A DNA stretch of 64,000 bases from positions 56,732,431 through 56,796,430 of the forward strand of contig JASFXZ010000002.1 in NCBI GenBank assembly GCA_032209605.1, read 5' to 3'. Positions 27,701 through 35,999 of the stretch are shown here, one piece after another (position 1 is the stretch's first letter; each line of letters starts with the position of its first letter). This DNA comes from Mactromeris polynyma (lineage: Eukaryota > Mollusca > Bivalvia > Venerida > Mactridae). The translations under genes were made by a program, and so were the position numbers. A model generated the notes under the pieces. That model searched no databases and was not told the DNA's origin. It worked only from the letters and a program-made list of their open reading frames with translations.

Positions 27701-30700
27701 TTATACCACCAGATTTCCACCATCATTTTGAGTTCAGCCATTGTAGCTCATGTTACCTGACAGATCGTTAAAAATGCATTTGTTTTTAGGACTTTGCAAG
27801 ATTTTTGTTAAATATATAGAGAGTGTATTCTGAGACTAAATATATCCATAAGACATGGTTATCCCTGCTAAGTAGAAAAAGGGAAACTTGACCTGTAGTT
27901 TCTTATCCTATGCCGATGTGCCCAATATGAATTGAATGCATCCATCCTTTCAACAACTTCTGCATGGACAGATGGACAGGGGCAAAACGTCTTCAAATGG
28001 TGGAAGCATAAAAACTGAACAGTGTTTGGACTGCAACATCTGTTCGGGTTTCAGTTGTGCAGTATTCTCTAATTGGGCTTCATTTCTATTTAAAAGTACT
28101 TGCATAGATTCAGTGGTTCCACTAGAGGAAGAACCTCAGGGTCGTTTTGATGATTTTTTATGGGATTTGAGATTTTATAGAAAAATTGATCTGTCATTCA
28201 GATCTAAAAGAGTCAAAATGTAGCCTTTTGGAAAATCCAGGTGTCCAAGGGTCAACTCAAGGGTCAAATGGAACTGCAGAGATTTGCTAAACGTGGTTTC
28301 ACTACAGACACTACTCTATACACCATAATATTATATATCAATTTATAATAGTAGGGTCTTGAAATAAAAAAAGCCTTACTATGTTTTATTTAAGCATTCA
28401 ATATCTTTTATGTAGTCAATGAAAAAATATCTGAGTTATGATTACTAATATACAAATTGAAAACTAACCATACAAAACCCGCAAGATATGTTAGTTTTTT
28501 TTATTAATAAATACAATAAGTTTAACAATTATGAAACTACTGATTAAAACATACTCCTTAATATGATCACTGTCTAAACAAGTGTCAATCAAAATTCACT
28601 TAAAACTGATAAGTGAGAATATTAATTTAGTAATTTTTACAGTTCGCGGTATACAAAGGAATTGTTCACAGGTTATGGTCATCACACATAAACTCTTGGA
28701 TTGTTGAGTATTTACCATGTAATTAGTGCACAATTATGCACTTTGGGCCAAAATTACTGTTCGGTATTAGGAACTAGTTACACTAAGATAAAGGACATTT
28801 GCGGGACCGAAATGTTTGTTCGGTTTAGACAGAATTCAGGTTTTCCCAGGTTTATTACAGTACAGGATCAACAATCTGTTCATCAACATCAGTGTTTCAA
28901 TTCTTAATATTTTATTTGACAAAAATGCTCGATATATACATATGGACATTTTTATGGGTTAGCAATATTGACTGATAACTTCAGAGAAGATGTCATTTGA
29001 AGCAAAAGTTAACGCCAGATAAAGTCCGTAATAACACGGAATGTAATCACAGAAGCCAGAGTCAAACATAAATTTGAGAAACATACTTACTGCCTTCTTT
29101 CGGACTTATTCGCAAATGGATCAAATTCAGCGCTGTCATCATTATACATATTTCTAGACCTTGCTGACTCTGAAAATCCATGACGACGTGCACTTCCTTC
29201 ATATGCTTCGTACGGTGATCTATACTGTTGATACTGTGATGCCTCATAGAATTGTCGATTATAATGTCCTTCTCGACCAGTACTATATCCTGGTGGGGGA
29301 CCAGGACTATATCCTGGTGGGGAGTTTCTTGTTGACCTAAATCCTTGTGTTGCTCGTAACTCAGAATCATAGTTACGACGTTTTTCATCTTTCCCTAACA
29401 CATCATATGCGTCAAGTATTTTTAAATACCTTTCGTGACTACTTTTGCTTGATTTATTCTGATCGGGATGCTCCTGAAAGTCATATAAATACACTTATGT
29501 ATAAGTATTGGTGAAGCCTATATAGCCATCCTCAAATATGAGGGTCAAGATGGCCCTACATTGCTCACCCGAGTACCCACAAAGTTTACAATAATTTTCT
29601 TTGATTTGGCACAGTGACCAGGTATTGACCCAACATGACTTGGTATCGAATATGACATGCATTACAGTAAGACAAACATTCCAGTATGCATCATGTAGTT
29701 CAGCTAGAAAATGCAGCCACTAGAGGAATAGACCCTGTGAAATAGTTTTTTAACTTCAATTATTAAGACAAACATTCTAATCAAGTTCCATGTAGTCCAG
29801 CTGAATAATGCAGCCTATAAGAGAATCCATTTATGAATGTTTTGACCCTGTGGCATGTTCGATGCTGTCTAGCCCATTGAATTGCAGCAGTACATTTGAG
29901 TCAAAGAGGAACCACAATGTGGATGTACTCCTTATTTCTCATAGCAAACGTCGAATGGTACAGGCACTCATACAATGACGAGTTTGGCCACTCAAGCCCC
30001 TGGAAGTCTCTTCCGGAACATGAGACAGAACTATCTGTCTGTCCTGCAGATGAGTAGTTTCTCAAATAATGAATTAGGTCAATTCCAAGACTAGTGAACA
30101 TGCACAGGACAAACTTATACCAGCAATGTACATGTACATATATAGCAAGTTGCACAAGAAAATTGTGGCTACACTGCAACTCCGTTACTACGCGGTCGGC
30201 TAGAGCGCGATATCCATTATAACGCGATGTCGACGTGGCTCCCGATTATTTTCATGATTAAACCTTAAATTTGTCAAAAAGGAAGAAAAATTGATAAAAA
30301 TCGTATTTTTCGCGATTTGCTGTCTGCTCTTTCGCGAAATCATGTGCTGTTAACAAACCCCAATCGCGAATCAACGAGATTTCTTAAATTGAATATATGC
30401 AGCCATAAGCCTACTGAGATATATGTCCAATTATGATAACCATCAATATTTACACAAATGACAACTTCTAATGTTTTTCAACACATTCCATAAACATCAA
30501 CGTAATTTGACCTTGGATTGTGCTGAATCTATTACGTCACGGGTTTAGCTGATACAGAGTCGTCAAGACACGCCCACGTTCAATTATTCTCCTTACCATG
30601 ACCAATTAGATGATTGCAAACCGGCGAGATTTCTTTAATTAAGTGAATGACCGTAGGGCATGTCAATCCTGGAACAAAGCAGTGTTAATCCCCAATAAAC

Positions 30701-33700
30701 TAAATAATGACACTGCAAACCTGTTTGCGATATCCGGATGCACTAATAATGATTAATACAACACTTGTTGTTCACACAGATCTACTAGATGTGTCGGTCG
30801 ACTATTTCTCAATCTCTCACAAAAAATAGCTGTGTATCGGCATATTTACCTTTTAAGTCAAGGCAAAAGCGGACAAATCGTCACGGAGTGTTTGAAGTTC
30901 TGCAAGTTAAAAACAATGTTCTTGCAGACTACAAAGGCGTCTTGTTAGATCAACAGTGTAGTCGGCCCAATGTTATTTAATTGGCGTGAAATGCTTTATG
31001 AGACGAATGTAATATAGATACGACCGGGCGTGGTGGAAAAAACTGTAGGCCATCGCATTTTTCACACTTGATTGGTCCAATCAACCGTTTTACATGATGG
31101 ATTATTCTTTTGTTCTGGTGAATAACGGATAAATATCGATAGTTACGAAAATTTAATAAGATATAATTTTTAAATTAATTGTCATTCGAAATCTGCAATT
31201 TTCACATGTATTTTCCGAGTGTCACAGGGGTAATTTTCACAGGTAACAAATTATACAAACGCCGCCAAAATATCGCGGTTCCGAAAGAGAAATTACCATA
31301 TATTAGCTTTGTTTTATATAATTTATGAGTTTTGTTTTGAAATAGTTTTTAATAATAATGCATAGATAAGTTTTATATATTTTCATCTACCTATTTATAA
31401 AAACAAATACGAAATTTATGAAAACTTAGTATGCACAACGCTATAAGCCTATATTGGGTGGGTGGGGTAAGTTGGTATAGTTTAGGTTTTAACGTGGTCG
31501 AAATAACGCGATCGCGAGTCTTTGGACCACCCCTAGGTTATAATGGAGTTGCAGTGTATTAAGGTTACTCAACCGAAACAATATCTGTCAGGTTCAAATG
31601 TAGACTTGTCACATGCGATAAGTCACAGGTACAAAATAAACCCATTTTGAAAACATTTGGGAATAAATAAGAGGGGAAATGAGAGCATAACAAAAACTAA
31701 AATGACTTGTGCACAATTTTTGACCACGAGTTTATATTATAAGCTTAAACTGAACAAAATTGCACCATTTATTAAACATTTATTTTTTTATGTCAGGACG
31801 GTGATACCTCTCCTGTGCCTTCCAAATCAATTATCCCAGCGAGACATTCGAAATTTCTGCAGGACACACAGATTCAATTAGGGTATAGATTGAAATTTGA
31901 GTAGTTAAGTACAGCTTATATCATTGTCATGGTGTGGGAAATACTGGTTATATTTTTAGCACATGTATCTAAGAAAAAACTTCAGAAGCAAAACAATAGA
32001 ATTTTCATATACAGTCCAAGTAGTATTTACCTTTTTCGTAATCTCTATAAACGCATCCTTAATTTCTTTCTTTGTAGCATTTTGTTTAACGCCAAGAACA
32101 GCATAATGACTTTTAAGTCTGCAAATATAAATACAAATGATATTGTTGCCTCTAGTATAAACATAGCACTATATAGCTTCTTGGTACCCATGTGGGAAAA
32201 TAGAGGAATTTTGGGTCCTTAATAACTAGAAATGTGTCCACATGTCACAGGTGCCCATACTTTACTCAATCATGAGGCGTAACTCCACTGCATAAATATA
32301 TCAATTACAGGTGTGCAAAGTTCATGTGAATTGTGATTACTAAAGCACCCATGAAGTGTAGTTACTATTACTATATGTCAAATACTTTTGAGACAGTTTT
32401 TTACATACATTAGATTAATTACATGCAGAGGCTGTCAACTCACCTCTTGTCAAAAAGTATAAAGTAGGGCTATTTTTTTTAAACAGTAGGGATTTTATTG
32501 CCTATAAGTAGGGATAGTAGGGATGATTCCTAACCATACAAATATCAAAAATGGTAAAAATTCATTGCACTATACTTTCTTCATGATTAAGAACTCTGTG
32601 ATTCATGCAGGTAAAATAAATATTTTGAGTTAACACCTCAGATTTGAAAAAAGTAGGGTTAGTAGGACGGTAGGGCTCATTCAAGAAAAAGTAGGGTTAG
32701 TAGGACGGTAGGGCTCATTCAAGAAAAAGTAGGGTTAGTAGGACGGTAGGGCTCATTCAAGAAAAAGTAGGGAGCAAGTAAAAAACTAGGGAAAAGTAGG
32801 GCCCACTGGACAGCCTGCATGTTGGTAGTGCCACTTTAAAATAGATTAATTGGCTAAGTAAGAGTCCTAATATACAATGCTTACACCACCATATAGTATA
32901 GTAATATTCTGATCTCAATAGACATGGAACATTGAAACATTTTCTTTCTAGCAAATTCTGCTGAATTATGTTGGTTCAATTTGCTAAAAAATACAGTATG
33001 ACAAGTTCAGGGGTTCCACTAGGAGCTGAATCTTCACTGTCATCTTGATAATTTTGACCGGATGTTACCACATTATAGCCACATTACCTATAATTTAGAG
33101 AAATATTGGCCCTTCAGTCAATTCTAGGGATCAAAGGGTTAACTCCAGGGTCAAATGAAACCCCTGAAATTCAACGAAAACCTGCCAAAATGTATGACAC
33201 AGTATGTTGGCCTTTTGCAGTTCAAAGATCCATAATTAAAGAAGATTACAAGCCATGGACTGGTTCTTTCCTTTTGTAGTTCAAAGATCCATAATTAAAG
33301 AAGATTACAAGCCATGGACTGGTTCTTTACCTTAACACACCAAAGATTCAAATGGATGCAAATTAGCACTGTAAAGAAAGTAATATAAATAAATCTTACT
33401 CTTAGGTGAGATTTCTTGATTAGTGTTATGAATTTATGAATAACATAATCGACAGTACTGGATGCCTACATGACATCCTATCTGGATCAATGAAGATTCC
33501 ATTTTTTCAGCGCAGTCGTACTAACAAGGTTTTGCTATTTGCAGGTCATTGTTATGTAAATCAATCAAATCTTAAGTTAACCACCAAGGCAATTTCTCTC
33601 CAACTGAACGTTTGTAGCCTTGATTGGTTAACCTTTCGATGAAGCAGTCGCTACATCTCAGCATTTTTTTATGTTACACAACATATCTTAACCACAAATT

Positions 33701-34021
33701 GCGCTGACCATCTTTTTTCAAGATATTTGTTGTTTTGTAATTCAATGAATGTTTATGACAATGAGTTATAAAAAAGGGTTACAATTTTGGTGAAATCTTA
33801 TTTTCGTCAAAATGTTTATAGAAAAGCAACAACATGAAAAAAAAGAAAGAAATTAAACAAAATTGTGATAAATACCTAATAGATGGAAATGTTTTGACTA
33901 GTTTTTGTTGACACGTCTTGCACAAGGTCATGTGACCAAATAATCCAGCATTCTTGAAATGGATCATTGTTCCCCACAGAACACGGCCTTCACTAACACC
34001 CATTGTTTCTGTACCTAACAT
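6146..34021 (-). CDS. J-domain (DnaJ) membrane protein gene with repeated transmembrane cassette exons
   Basis: Core exons in transcription order: 34021-33876, 32118-32031, 29473-29091, one or more transmembrane cassettes (26387-26271, 21135-21028, 14090-13941, 12179-12066), 7738-7700, 6776-6146. Joined exons 1-3 give an N-terminus of about 50 residues, a J domain near residues 52-115 (HYAVLGV at the start, H-P-D at residues 80-82, DAYDVLGKDEKRRNYD at its end), then a Gly/Pro/Tyr-rich linker. Cassettes add single membrane spans; the end is a basic helix and a repeated charged tail. J domains activate Hsp70 ATPase through H-P-D. The architecture (J domain, linker, one span, basic helix) resembles DNAJC4 and its relatives, which are membrane-anchored; the organelle is an inference. 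All core junctions agree in phase. The intron sequence is full of transposons and minisatellites. Exact family and start are uncertain. Confidence 0.75.
6150..6745 (-). repeat. Coding 30-bp minisatellite
   Basis: About 19-20 tandem units such as CTGATTTGAAAGGAGAAGCT plus TTATCATGCT on the plus strand. Central units are nearly identical, outer ones degenerate (TCATCCTGTT, TTTCATACGA), the usual pattern of an array growing from the middle. The unit length is a multiple of three, so expansion keeps frame. Confidence 0.95.
6800..7360 (+). repeat. 28-bp minisatellite
   Basis: About 20 head-to-tail units CAGACAGATCAGACATGTAT plus GGTGGTAT, with variant GGTGGCAT taking over towards the right. It lies in the intron just upstream of the terminal J-domain exon. 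Long frames seen here in three registers are artefacts of a stop-free unit, not genes. Confidence 0.95.
7700..7738 (-). CDS. J-domain gene penultimate exon (basic helix)
   Basis: 39 nt between CCTTTTCAG and GTGAGT, phase 2 to 2. It encodes RQWTSTRLRDQI and continues EKQKLDQEKSRMKA across the next junction, a basic amphipathic helix directly after the membrane span, as in the paralogue (LRALTVVAENRREAAAYNRR). Confidence 0.75.
   Translation of the reverse strand, partial: STVDFHEVTRPN
8492..9565 (+). mobile_element. GGCCATGATGGCCCTA element, long copy
   Basis: Starts AAGAGGGCCATGATGACCCT, then GTTCACCTGAG, and ends CTTTGTGCTCAGGTGAGCTA. The CTCACCTGAG and CTCAGGTGAG ends are inverted relative to each other, as in a non-autonomous DNA transposon. 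The inside has repeated phrases (AATTTATGCAATCTTGTNAG, CACTTTTAAAAT) suggesting internal amplification. No transposase frame. Confidence 0.6.
10491..10612. mobile_element. Small hairpin element, copy 1
   Basis: Left arm AGATGTCAGGAGTTCTCT and right arm AGAGAACTCGTGACAATCT are inverted copies around an AT-rich centre. The same arms occur at 60,579-60,674. A typical short foldback or MITE-like element. Confidence 0.6.
10849..11018 (+). repeat. 43-bp tandem repeat, four copies
   Basis: Four almost identical units beginning TTGATTGCACCAAGTTTCAG and continuing through ACTACGCCAGACATACA. Near identity suggests recent expansion. Intronic. Confidence 0.95.
11666..11768. mobile_element. 103-bp MITE with TA duplication (Tc1/mariner-pogo type)
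   Basis: Ends CAGTAAAACCTCACTTAAAG and the inverse of CAGTAAAACCTCAATAATG, each flanked by TA. A related degenerate copy is at about 48,636-48,786. The TA target and short inverted ends fit the Tc1/mariner superfamily. Confidence 0.75.
11793..12010 (-). repeat. tRNA-related SINE, family 1 copy 3
   Basis: Body begins CAGTTATACACAGCAGTCA like the other copies. Its end, read on the minus strand, has the A-box-like GCTCAGTGGTTAGAGTACTA and a decayed T arm. It sits just left of cassette exon 5b. Confidence 0.6.
12066..12179 (-). CDS. Transmembrane cassette exon 5b
   Basis: 114 nt, acceptor GATTTCAAG (no strong pyrimidine tract), donor GTAAGT, phase 2 to 2. It encodes an acidic start (NQKESADEDEAEMRRNAKQ) and a hydrophobic span (ITVMFLVLAILLFPW), ending in Tyr when joined to the 7.7-kb exon. 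The layout matches the transmembrane exon of the plus-strand paralogue at 48855-49028. Confidence 0.68.
12330..12475. mobile_element. CAGGGGTTCC MITE, degenerate copy
   Basis: Left end CAGGCATCCCATTTGACCCC, right end TGGAACCCCTG. The internal phrase AAATTATAGGTATTTGGCTATAAAA is shared with the copy at 13,595. Inverted CAGGG..CCCTG ends are of hAT type. Confidence 0.6.
13595..13739. mobile_element. CAGGGGTTCC MITE
   Basis: Ends CAGGGGTTCCATTTGACCC and the inverse of CAGGGGTTCCATTAGG; 145 bp. It lies about 200 bp from cassette exon 5a. No clean target duplication was recognised. Confidence 0.7.
13941..14090 (-). CDS. Transmembrane cassette exon 5a
   Basis: 150 nt between CTTCTGACAG and GTATGT, phase 2 to 2, no stops. 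It encodes a charged start (AEAKKTVRHEGDIKG) followed by a long hydrophobic segment (FVAIVVGIILYDTVFLIHW) and ends in Tyr. The final TA is completed to Tyr by the T of the 7.7-kb exon. Joining it to exon 5b, which starts with G, would instead create TAG. Confidence 0.72.
14165..15733. mobile_element. Outer hAT-like element with nested insertion
   Basis: Left end TAGGGGTGAGACAATTAATC, right end the inverse of TAGGGGTGAGACGATACGG. The sub-terminal ATCACAAT..GATATGTATCG pattern is known from hAT non-autonomous elements. No coding frame. A second inverted-repeat element interrupts it at 14,666-15,688. Confidence 0.55.
14666..15688. mobile_element. Inner hAT-like element
   Basis: Ends CAGGGCCCAAGCTGTCG and the inverse of CAGGGCCCACACTGGCTTA. 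It contains repeated GTGGCGA-type phrases and no transposase. Flanks GGTATATT and ATATTGTG are not a clear 8-bp duplication. Confidence 0.55.
16127..16867 (+). mobile_element. GGCCATGATGGCCCTA element, short copy
   Basis: Starts AAGAGGACCATGATGGCCCT and ACTCACCTAAG, and ends CATGCTCAGGTGAGCAAAAAG, as in the 8492 copy. 741 bp without coding capacity. Confidence 0.6.
18574..19315 (+). repeat. Minisatellite A, first array (48-bp unit)
   Basis: Units of 48 bp of the form ACTATGAAACCATCATCTCA plus TTGCTCGGTACCTCACTACAATGTCGAG. About 15 copies with point variation. Same family as 24,075-25,106. Because 48 is divisible by three it yields long non-genic frames. Confidence 0.93.
19320..20725 (+). repeat. 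Minisatellite B, first array (18-bp unit)
   Basis: About 75 units of ATAACCCTGACACACTGT with variants ACATACTGT, ACATTCTG and occasional 17-bp units. Long frames here (up to about 290 codons) translate the repeat and are not genes. Confidence 0.95.
21028..21135 (-). CDS. Transmembrane cassette exon 4b
   Basis: 108 nt between ATATGTGTAG and GTATGT, phase 2 at both ends. It encodes PDGQSLTYMAVGIVLLLVMS followed by TCYVMLYRLIVEEQVR: one membrane span of about 20 residues flanked by polar residues. From exon 3 the junction makes Gln; into the 14.0- or 12.1-kb exon it makes Arg; directly into the 7.7-kb exon it makes Ser. Confidence 0.7.
22247..22327 (-). CDS. Possible basic-helix exon, copy in the first duplicated segment
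   Basis: 81 nt after TTTTTTGTAG, phase 2 to 2, ending ACAAG|GTTCAT. It encodes KQKSSEERRLEKEHNEA then ILISKREFTR. It resembles the basic post-membrane helix of both J-domain genes (exon at 7700-7738 and exon at 49676-49759). The donor is weak. It could be included after exon 3 or 4a. Confidence 0.42.
23022..23200 (-). CDS. Possible exon upstream of the helix exon in segment 1
   Basis: A minus-strand frame is open from about 23,320 to a good donor ACTACAG|GTCAAG (phase 2). It includes FQSFTLERMDAFNSYWAHR and a Cys-rich stretch CPCKSC. The FNSYWAHRHR part is loosely like the Asn-rich post-J motif of DNAJC4 (WNPNHAQYYYH). No clear acceptor could be fixed. In the second duplicated segment a deletion puts a stop after CPCRSC, so that copy is broken. 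The left part overlaps a small inverted-repeat element, which argues for caution. Confidence 0.25.
23257..23447. mobile_element. CAGGGGTTCC MITE in duplicated segment 1
   Basis: CAGGGGTTCCACTAGG at the left and GGTCAAATGGAACCCCTTA at the right. The orthologous copy in segment 2 is at 28,111-28,276, so insertion predates the duplication. Confidence 0.65.
23486..24033. mobile_element. 548-bp MITE with 8-bp target duplication and a natural empty site
   Basis: Ends TCAATCTCATTGAAATCAGC and the inverse of TCAATCTCATTAAAATCAGC. It is flanked by CGCTACTC (23,478-23,485) and CACTACTC (24,034-24,041), an 8-bp duplication with one mismatch. The paralogous site near 28,301-28,310 reads ACACTACTCTATACACC with no insertion. 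Sub-terminal GAGGTCACATTCAT and a near-palindrome GGTCACATGAATGTGACC (23,940) add inner symmetry. An 8-bp duplication fits hAT-like or similar superfamilies. Confidence 0.85.
24075..25106 (+). repeat. Minisatellite A, second array (48-bp unit)
   Basis: About 21 units TACAATGTAGAGACAATGAA plus ACCATTATCTCACTGCTCTGTACCTCAG, with two interspersed variants (GCTCTGTACCTCAG and GCTTTTTTCCTCAG). More homogeneous than the first array. Long frames on both strands here are not genes. Confidence 0.95.
25290..25890 (+). repeat. Minisatellite B, second array
   Basis: The CCTGACATACTGTATAACCC motif as in the first array, but interleaved with AACCCATATAACCC to give a longer compound unit of about 27 bp. 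Precedes the second unique segment exactly as array B precedes the first. Confidence 0.93.
26271..26387 (-). CDS. Transmembrane cassette exon 4a
   Basis: 117 nt between ATGTGTAG and GTATGT, phase 2 at both ends, no stop. It encodes SDGQPLTNTTVGTVLLVIST, then a hydrophobic run ending in Tyr-Leu-Tyr-Arg. It is the copy of exon 4b in the second duplicated segment, with several amino-acid changes and a 9-nt net length difference but an intact frame and splice sites, suggesting constraint. Confidence 0.62.
   Translation of the reverse strand: MRRAASNKHDCGDSSLSDLNLLCYITTIFIPSNHWRAG
27118..27199 (-). CDS. Possible basic-helix exon, copy in the second duplicated segment
   Basis: After acceptor TTTTTTGTAG the frame reads KQKSSEERRLEKEHNEAYF and continues FDFKTRIYK to an AAG|GTTCAC site. 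It is one base longer (82 nt) than the copy at 22247-22327, so it would leave phase 0 and not join the 26.3-kb exon in frame. Read past the donor, the frame stays open for about 22 more mostly hydrophobic codons to TAA, so it might be a terminal exon. The unusual donor lowers confidence. Confidence 0.4.
28111..28276. mobile_element. CAGGGGTTCC MITE in duplicated segment 2
   Basis: Orthologous to the element at 23,257, with decayed ends CAGTGGTTCC and GGAACTG. Confidence 0.55.
29091..29473 (-). CDS. J-domain gene exon 3 (H-P-D, J helix III, linker)
   Basis: Acceptor GACTTTCAG, donor GTAAGT, 383 nt, phase 0 to 2. It starts EHPDQNKSS with the catalytic H-P-D, followed by the helix III region LKILDAYDVLGKDEKRRNYD. 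Then comes a Ser/Gly/Pro/Tyr-rich linker including two GYSPG/GYSTG-like segments and a DPFA motif. The final CA is completed to Gln by either A- or G-starting cassettes. Confidence 0.88.
29540..29900 (+). mobile_element. Fragment of the GGCCATGATGGCCCTA element
   Basis: Begins GAGGGTCAAGATGGCCCTAC and GCTCACCCGAGTACCCAC just past exon 3 of the minus-strand J-domain gene. No matching 3' end was found, so the right edge is approximate. Confidence 0.4.
30172..31556. mobile_element. 1.4-kb inverted-repeat element with TA duplication (pogo/Tigger-like)
   Basis: Ends CACTGCAACTCCGTTACTAC and the inverse of CACTGCAACTCCATTATAAC, each flanked by TA. Both ends carry AACGCGAT-type sub-terminal motifs. 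No transposase frame survives. It lies in the intron between exons 2 and 3 of the minus-strand J-domain gene. Confidence 0.8.
32031..32118 (-). CDS. J-domain gene exon 2 (J helices I and II)
   Basis: Bounded by TTTGCAG and GTAAAT, 88 nt, phase 2 to 0. It encodes LKSHYAVLGVKQNATKK and EIKDAFIEITKK, the classic first half of a J domain. The next exon starts directly with Glu-His-Pro-Asp. Confidence 0.88.
32648..32780 (+). repeat. 38-bp tandem repeat, three copies
   Basis: Three units TAGGGTTAGTAGGACGGTAG plus GGCTCATTCAAGAAAAAG in a GTAGGG-rich stretch that starts at about 32,465. Confidence 0.9.
33008..33166. mobile_element. CAGGGGTTCC MITE
   Basis: CAGGGGTTCCACTAGGAGC at the left and TCAAATGAAACCCCTG at the right; 159 bp, internal ACCTATAATTTAGAGAAA shared with other copies. 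Confidence 0.7.
33211..33330 (+). repeat. 60-bp direct duplication
   Basis: Two adjacent copies of a unit containing GTTCAAAGATCCATAATTAA and GAAGATTACAAGCCATGGAC. They differ at only one or two positions, so the event is recent. Confidence 0.9.
33876..34021 (-). CDS. J-domain gene exon 1 (N-terminus)
   Basis: Open from ATG at 34021, with a second in-frame ATG at 34003. It encodes about 48 residues with few acidic positions and scattered Lys/Arg/His, compatible with a mitochondrial targeting sequence though not proven. It ends ..ATTAG|GTATTT in phase 2, so AG+A of exon 2 makes Arg. A TTAG just before GTACAG could instead be an acceptor, making this an internal exon with the true start further upstream. 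Confidence 0.6.
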
Positions 34022-34762
34022 ACATCATAAATAAAACTATATACTAAAACAACAAGTTTATACTACTAAAAACAAGTTTATATGTAGTGAAAGCACTACC
34101 ATCAGGACGATTCAACTGCATGTACCTGCCCTAGGCCAAAATATTAGACGTGTACAAACCCATTTTACTATAAACATTCATTATTTGTTATTTTACATTT
34201 TACTTTTATTCTGAATGTAACGTCTAAATGGGCCTTATGAAATGTGATGTAGCATTTTTGAATATTTTCGAATCCGAATGTTGTTATTTTCATAAACTGA
34301 TAAAGGTAGGCAACAACATAATCTGGAATAGTAGTCCTGTTTTTTCCAAACAAGATGAGGCTTCGACGCTAGAATCCTAAGTCACTTTTTATGTATGAAT
34401 ATGCTAAAATTTAACTCATTGAACCTAACATGTGATAGGTTACTTTGGAAGAGGGAAACAGTATCAAGTCAAAAATAAAAACACTGTTCTTTAGGCTAAC
34501 CATCCAATTATCTGGACTAGGTACTACATGTATACAGATAGGGGCAGGGTTAAGTGGAGCAATGTGGCTGTTCAATAGTCCCCCTGTTATGGTGTCAGAA
34601 AGTAGTGCTCAGAAGGTGGTAACCGCAGACGATGATGGAAGTTGGAGGATTGTTTTGATGTAACAGTTCAGGGGTGTCATTAATTTTTGAATTAGCAGGG
34701 AAATCATCAAAAGTAGGTGGAGTCTGGGTGGACACCCCTTAATTATGATCCTCATACAAGAA

Positions 34763-34980
34763 AAGGGAGGCGTAGTGGTTTAGGGGTAGAGCGCCTGACT
34801 CCTGATCTGAAAGTCGCGATATCAAGCCCGCGATAATTGGGGTTTGATCACATACTTCACTATCCCTAAATTTGGTGCGAGTACTGGTTGGTAGCCAGGA
34901 AGCAGTCATCCAGAGTGATTAGTATAAGTTCCAAGACCTGGTTTTGCAATCGCTGTAGAATAAATGAGTTTAAACTATTA
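34763..34980 (+). repeat. tRNA-derived SINE upstream of the minus-strand J-domain gene
   Basis: The tRNA-like head (GTGGTTTAGGGGTAGAGCGC, then a decayed T arm) is followed by a body with GAGTGATTAGTATAAGTTC and GAGTTTAAACTA, matching the tail at 4068-4235. Confidence 0.65.
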
Positions 34981-35032
34981 GCCCGACAATGAGGCTGAAG
35001 TTACCAGGTAATTTTACCAGCTACCCTAAACT

Positions 35033-35330
35033 AAATCAAGGGGAAAAAGTGCACCTGATGTGGGGCTTGAACCCACGACCCCCTAAACACTAGTACGGAG
35101 CAATACCGACTGAGCTAATCGACCAGCCGTCTAACCCCACACCACTACACTCCCTTCCGGCATTTGAGACTCAACCACCGTGGGCCGTCAAACACCGCTG
35201 CCACCATTGAAGTAAATCAAGGGGGAAAAATGCGCCTGAAGTGGGGCTCGAACCCACGACCCTCTTAACACTAGTACAGCGATCTACCGACTGAGCTAAC
35301 CAGGCAGCTGTCTAACCCCACAACACTACA
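35033..35330 (-). repeat. Tandem dimer of a tRNA-derived SINE, minus orientation
   Basis: Two units of about 182 bp. Read on the minus strand, each begins GTGTAGTGNTGTGGGGTTAG, has a tRNA-like head (heads at about 35,234-35,306 and 35,052-35,126) with A box TTAGCTCAGTCGG and B box GGTTCGAGCC, and ends in CCCCCTTGATTTA. The anticodon-loop position is AGT-like with a mismatched stem. Confidence 0.85.
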
Positions 35331-35706
35331 AGTTACAACCCATTAAGTGGGGTTCAAATCATCAATTACATAGTGCTAGATATATCAATCCAGTATTACG
35401 AGTAATGTAGCAATTTAGGTTGCGAAGTCATTGTAAACTCTAGTCTAGCATCCGAATTATTACATATCCGAAATATATTCTACTTCAGAAAAAGCTAGCT
35501 TTTGAACATAATCCCAAAATAATCCTAAGTAATCAATGCAATCGATAATATCAATAACGTATAACTTTAGTACCTGGTGAAAAGAAACAAAACCCATTAC
35601 ATTCTGAGGAATTGTTCAAAACGATCCGAAAGGTTCACCTTTAAAACTTTCATAACGGGACTGTAACATAATCGAGTGCATGTTCGATTGAGAGAATGTT
35701 GGACGT

Positions 35707-35726
35707 CCCCCCCCCCCCCCCCCCCC
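35707..35726 (+). repeat. Homopolymer run of 20 C
   Basis: A run of 20 C. Similar G runs occur at about 12,635 and 55,597. Length is likely variable or error-prone. Confidence 0.95.
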
Positions 35727-35999
35727 TCAAGACGGTTACACTCCATTCCGATTCAATCCTAGGACGTTTCCATCTCAAGTACGTATACGAAATGTTGCTA
35801 TAAACGTTGCCATATTGTTTTGTAAGAGTTGAAAATGTTAGCATTTTGTTAATGCTGTGACCGTAACTATATGATAATATTATAGTGTTTTCAGGTTAAT
35901 GTGAAATATTAATTATATAATCAGCTGGTATAGATGGTATTTCGAAAGCCATGAGTTGATCCTGTCTTTAGTGTCTGTTGGTGAGAGATAGTCTACTGT

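Larger units (their letters stand above)
25891..28309. repeat. Segmental duplication, copy 2 (unique segment)
   Basis: Paralogue of 20,726-23,485 with the same internal order. It includes cassette exon 4a and the helix-exon copy at 27,118-27,199. It lacks the 548-bp MITE at its right end and shows deletions near 27,950. Confidence 0.9.
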
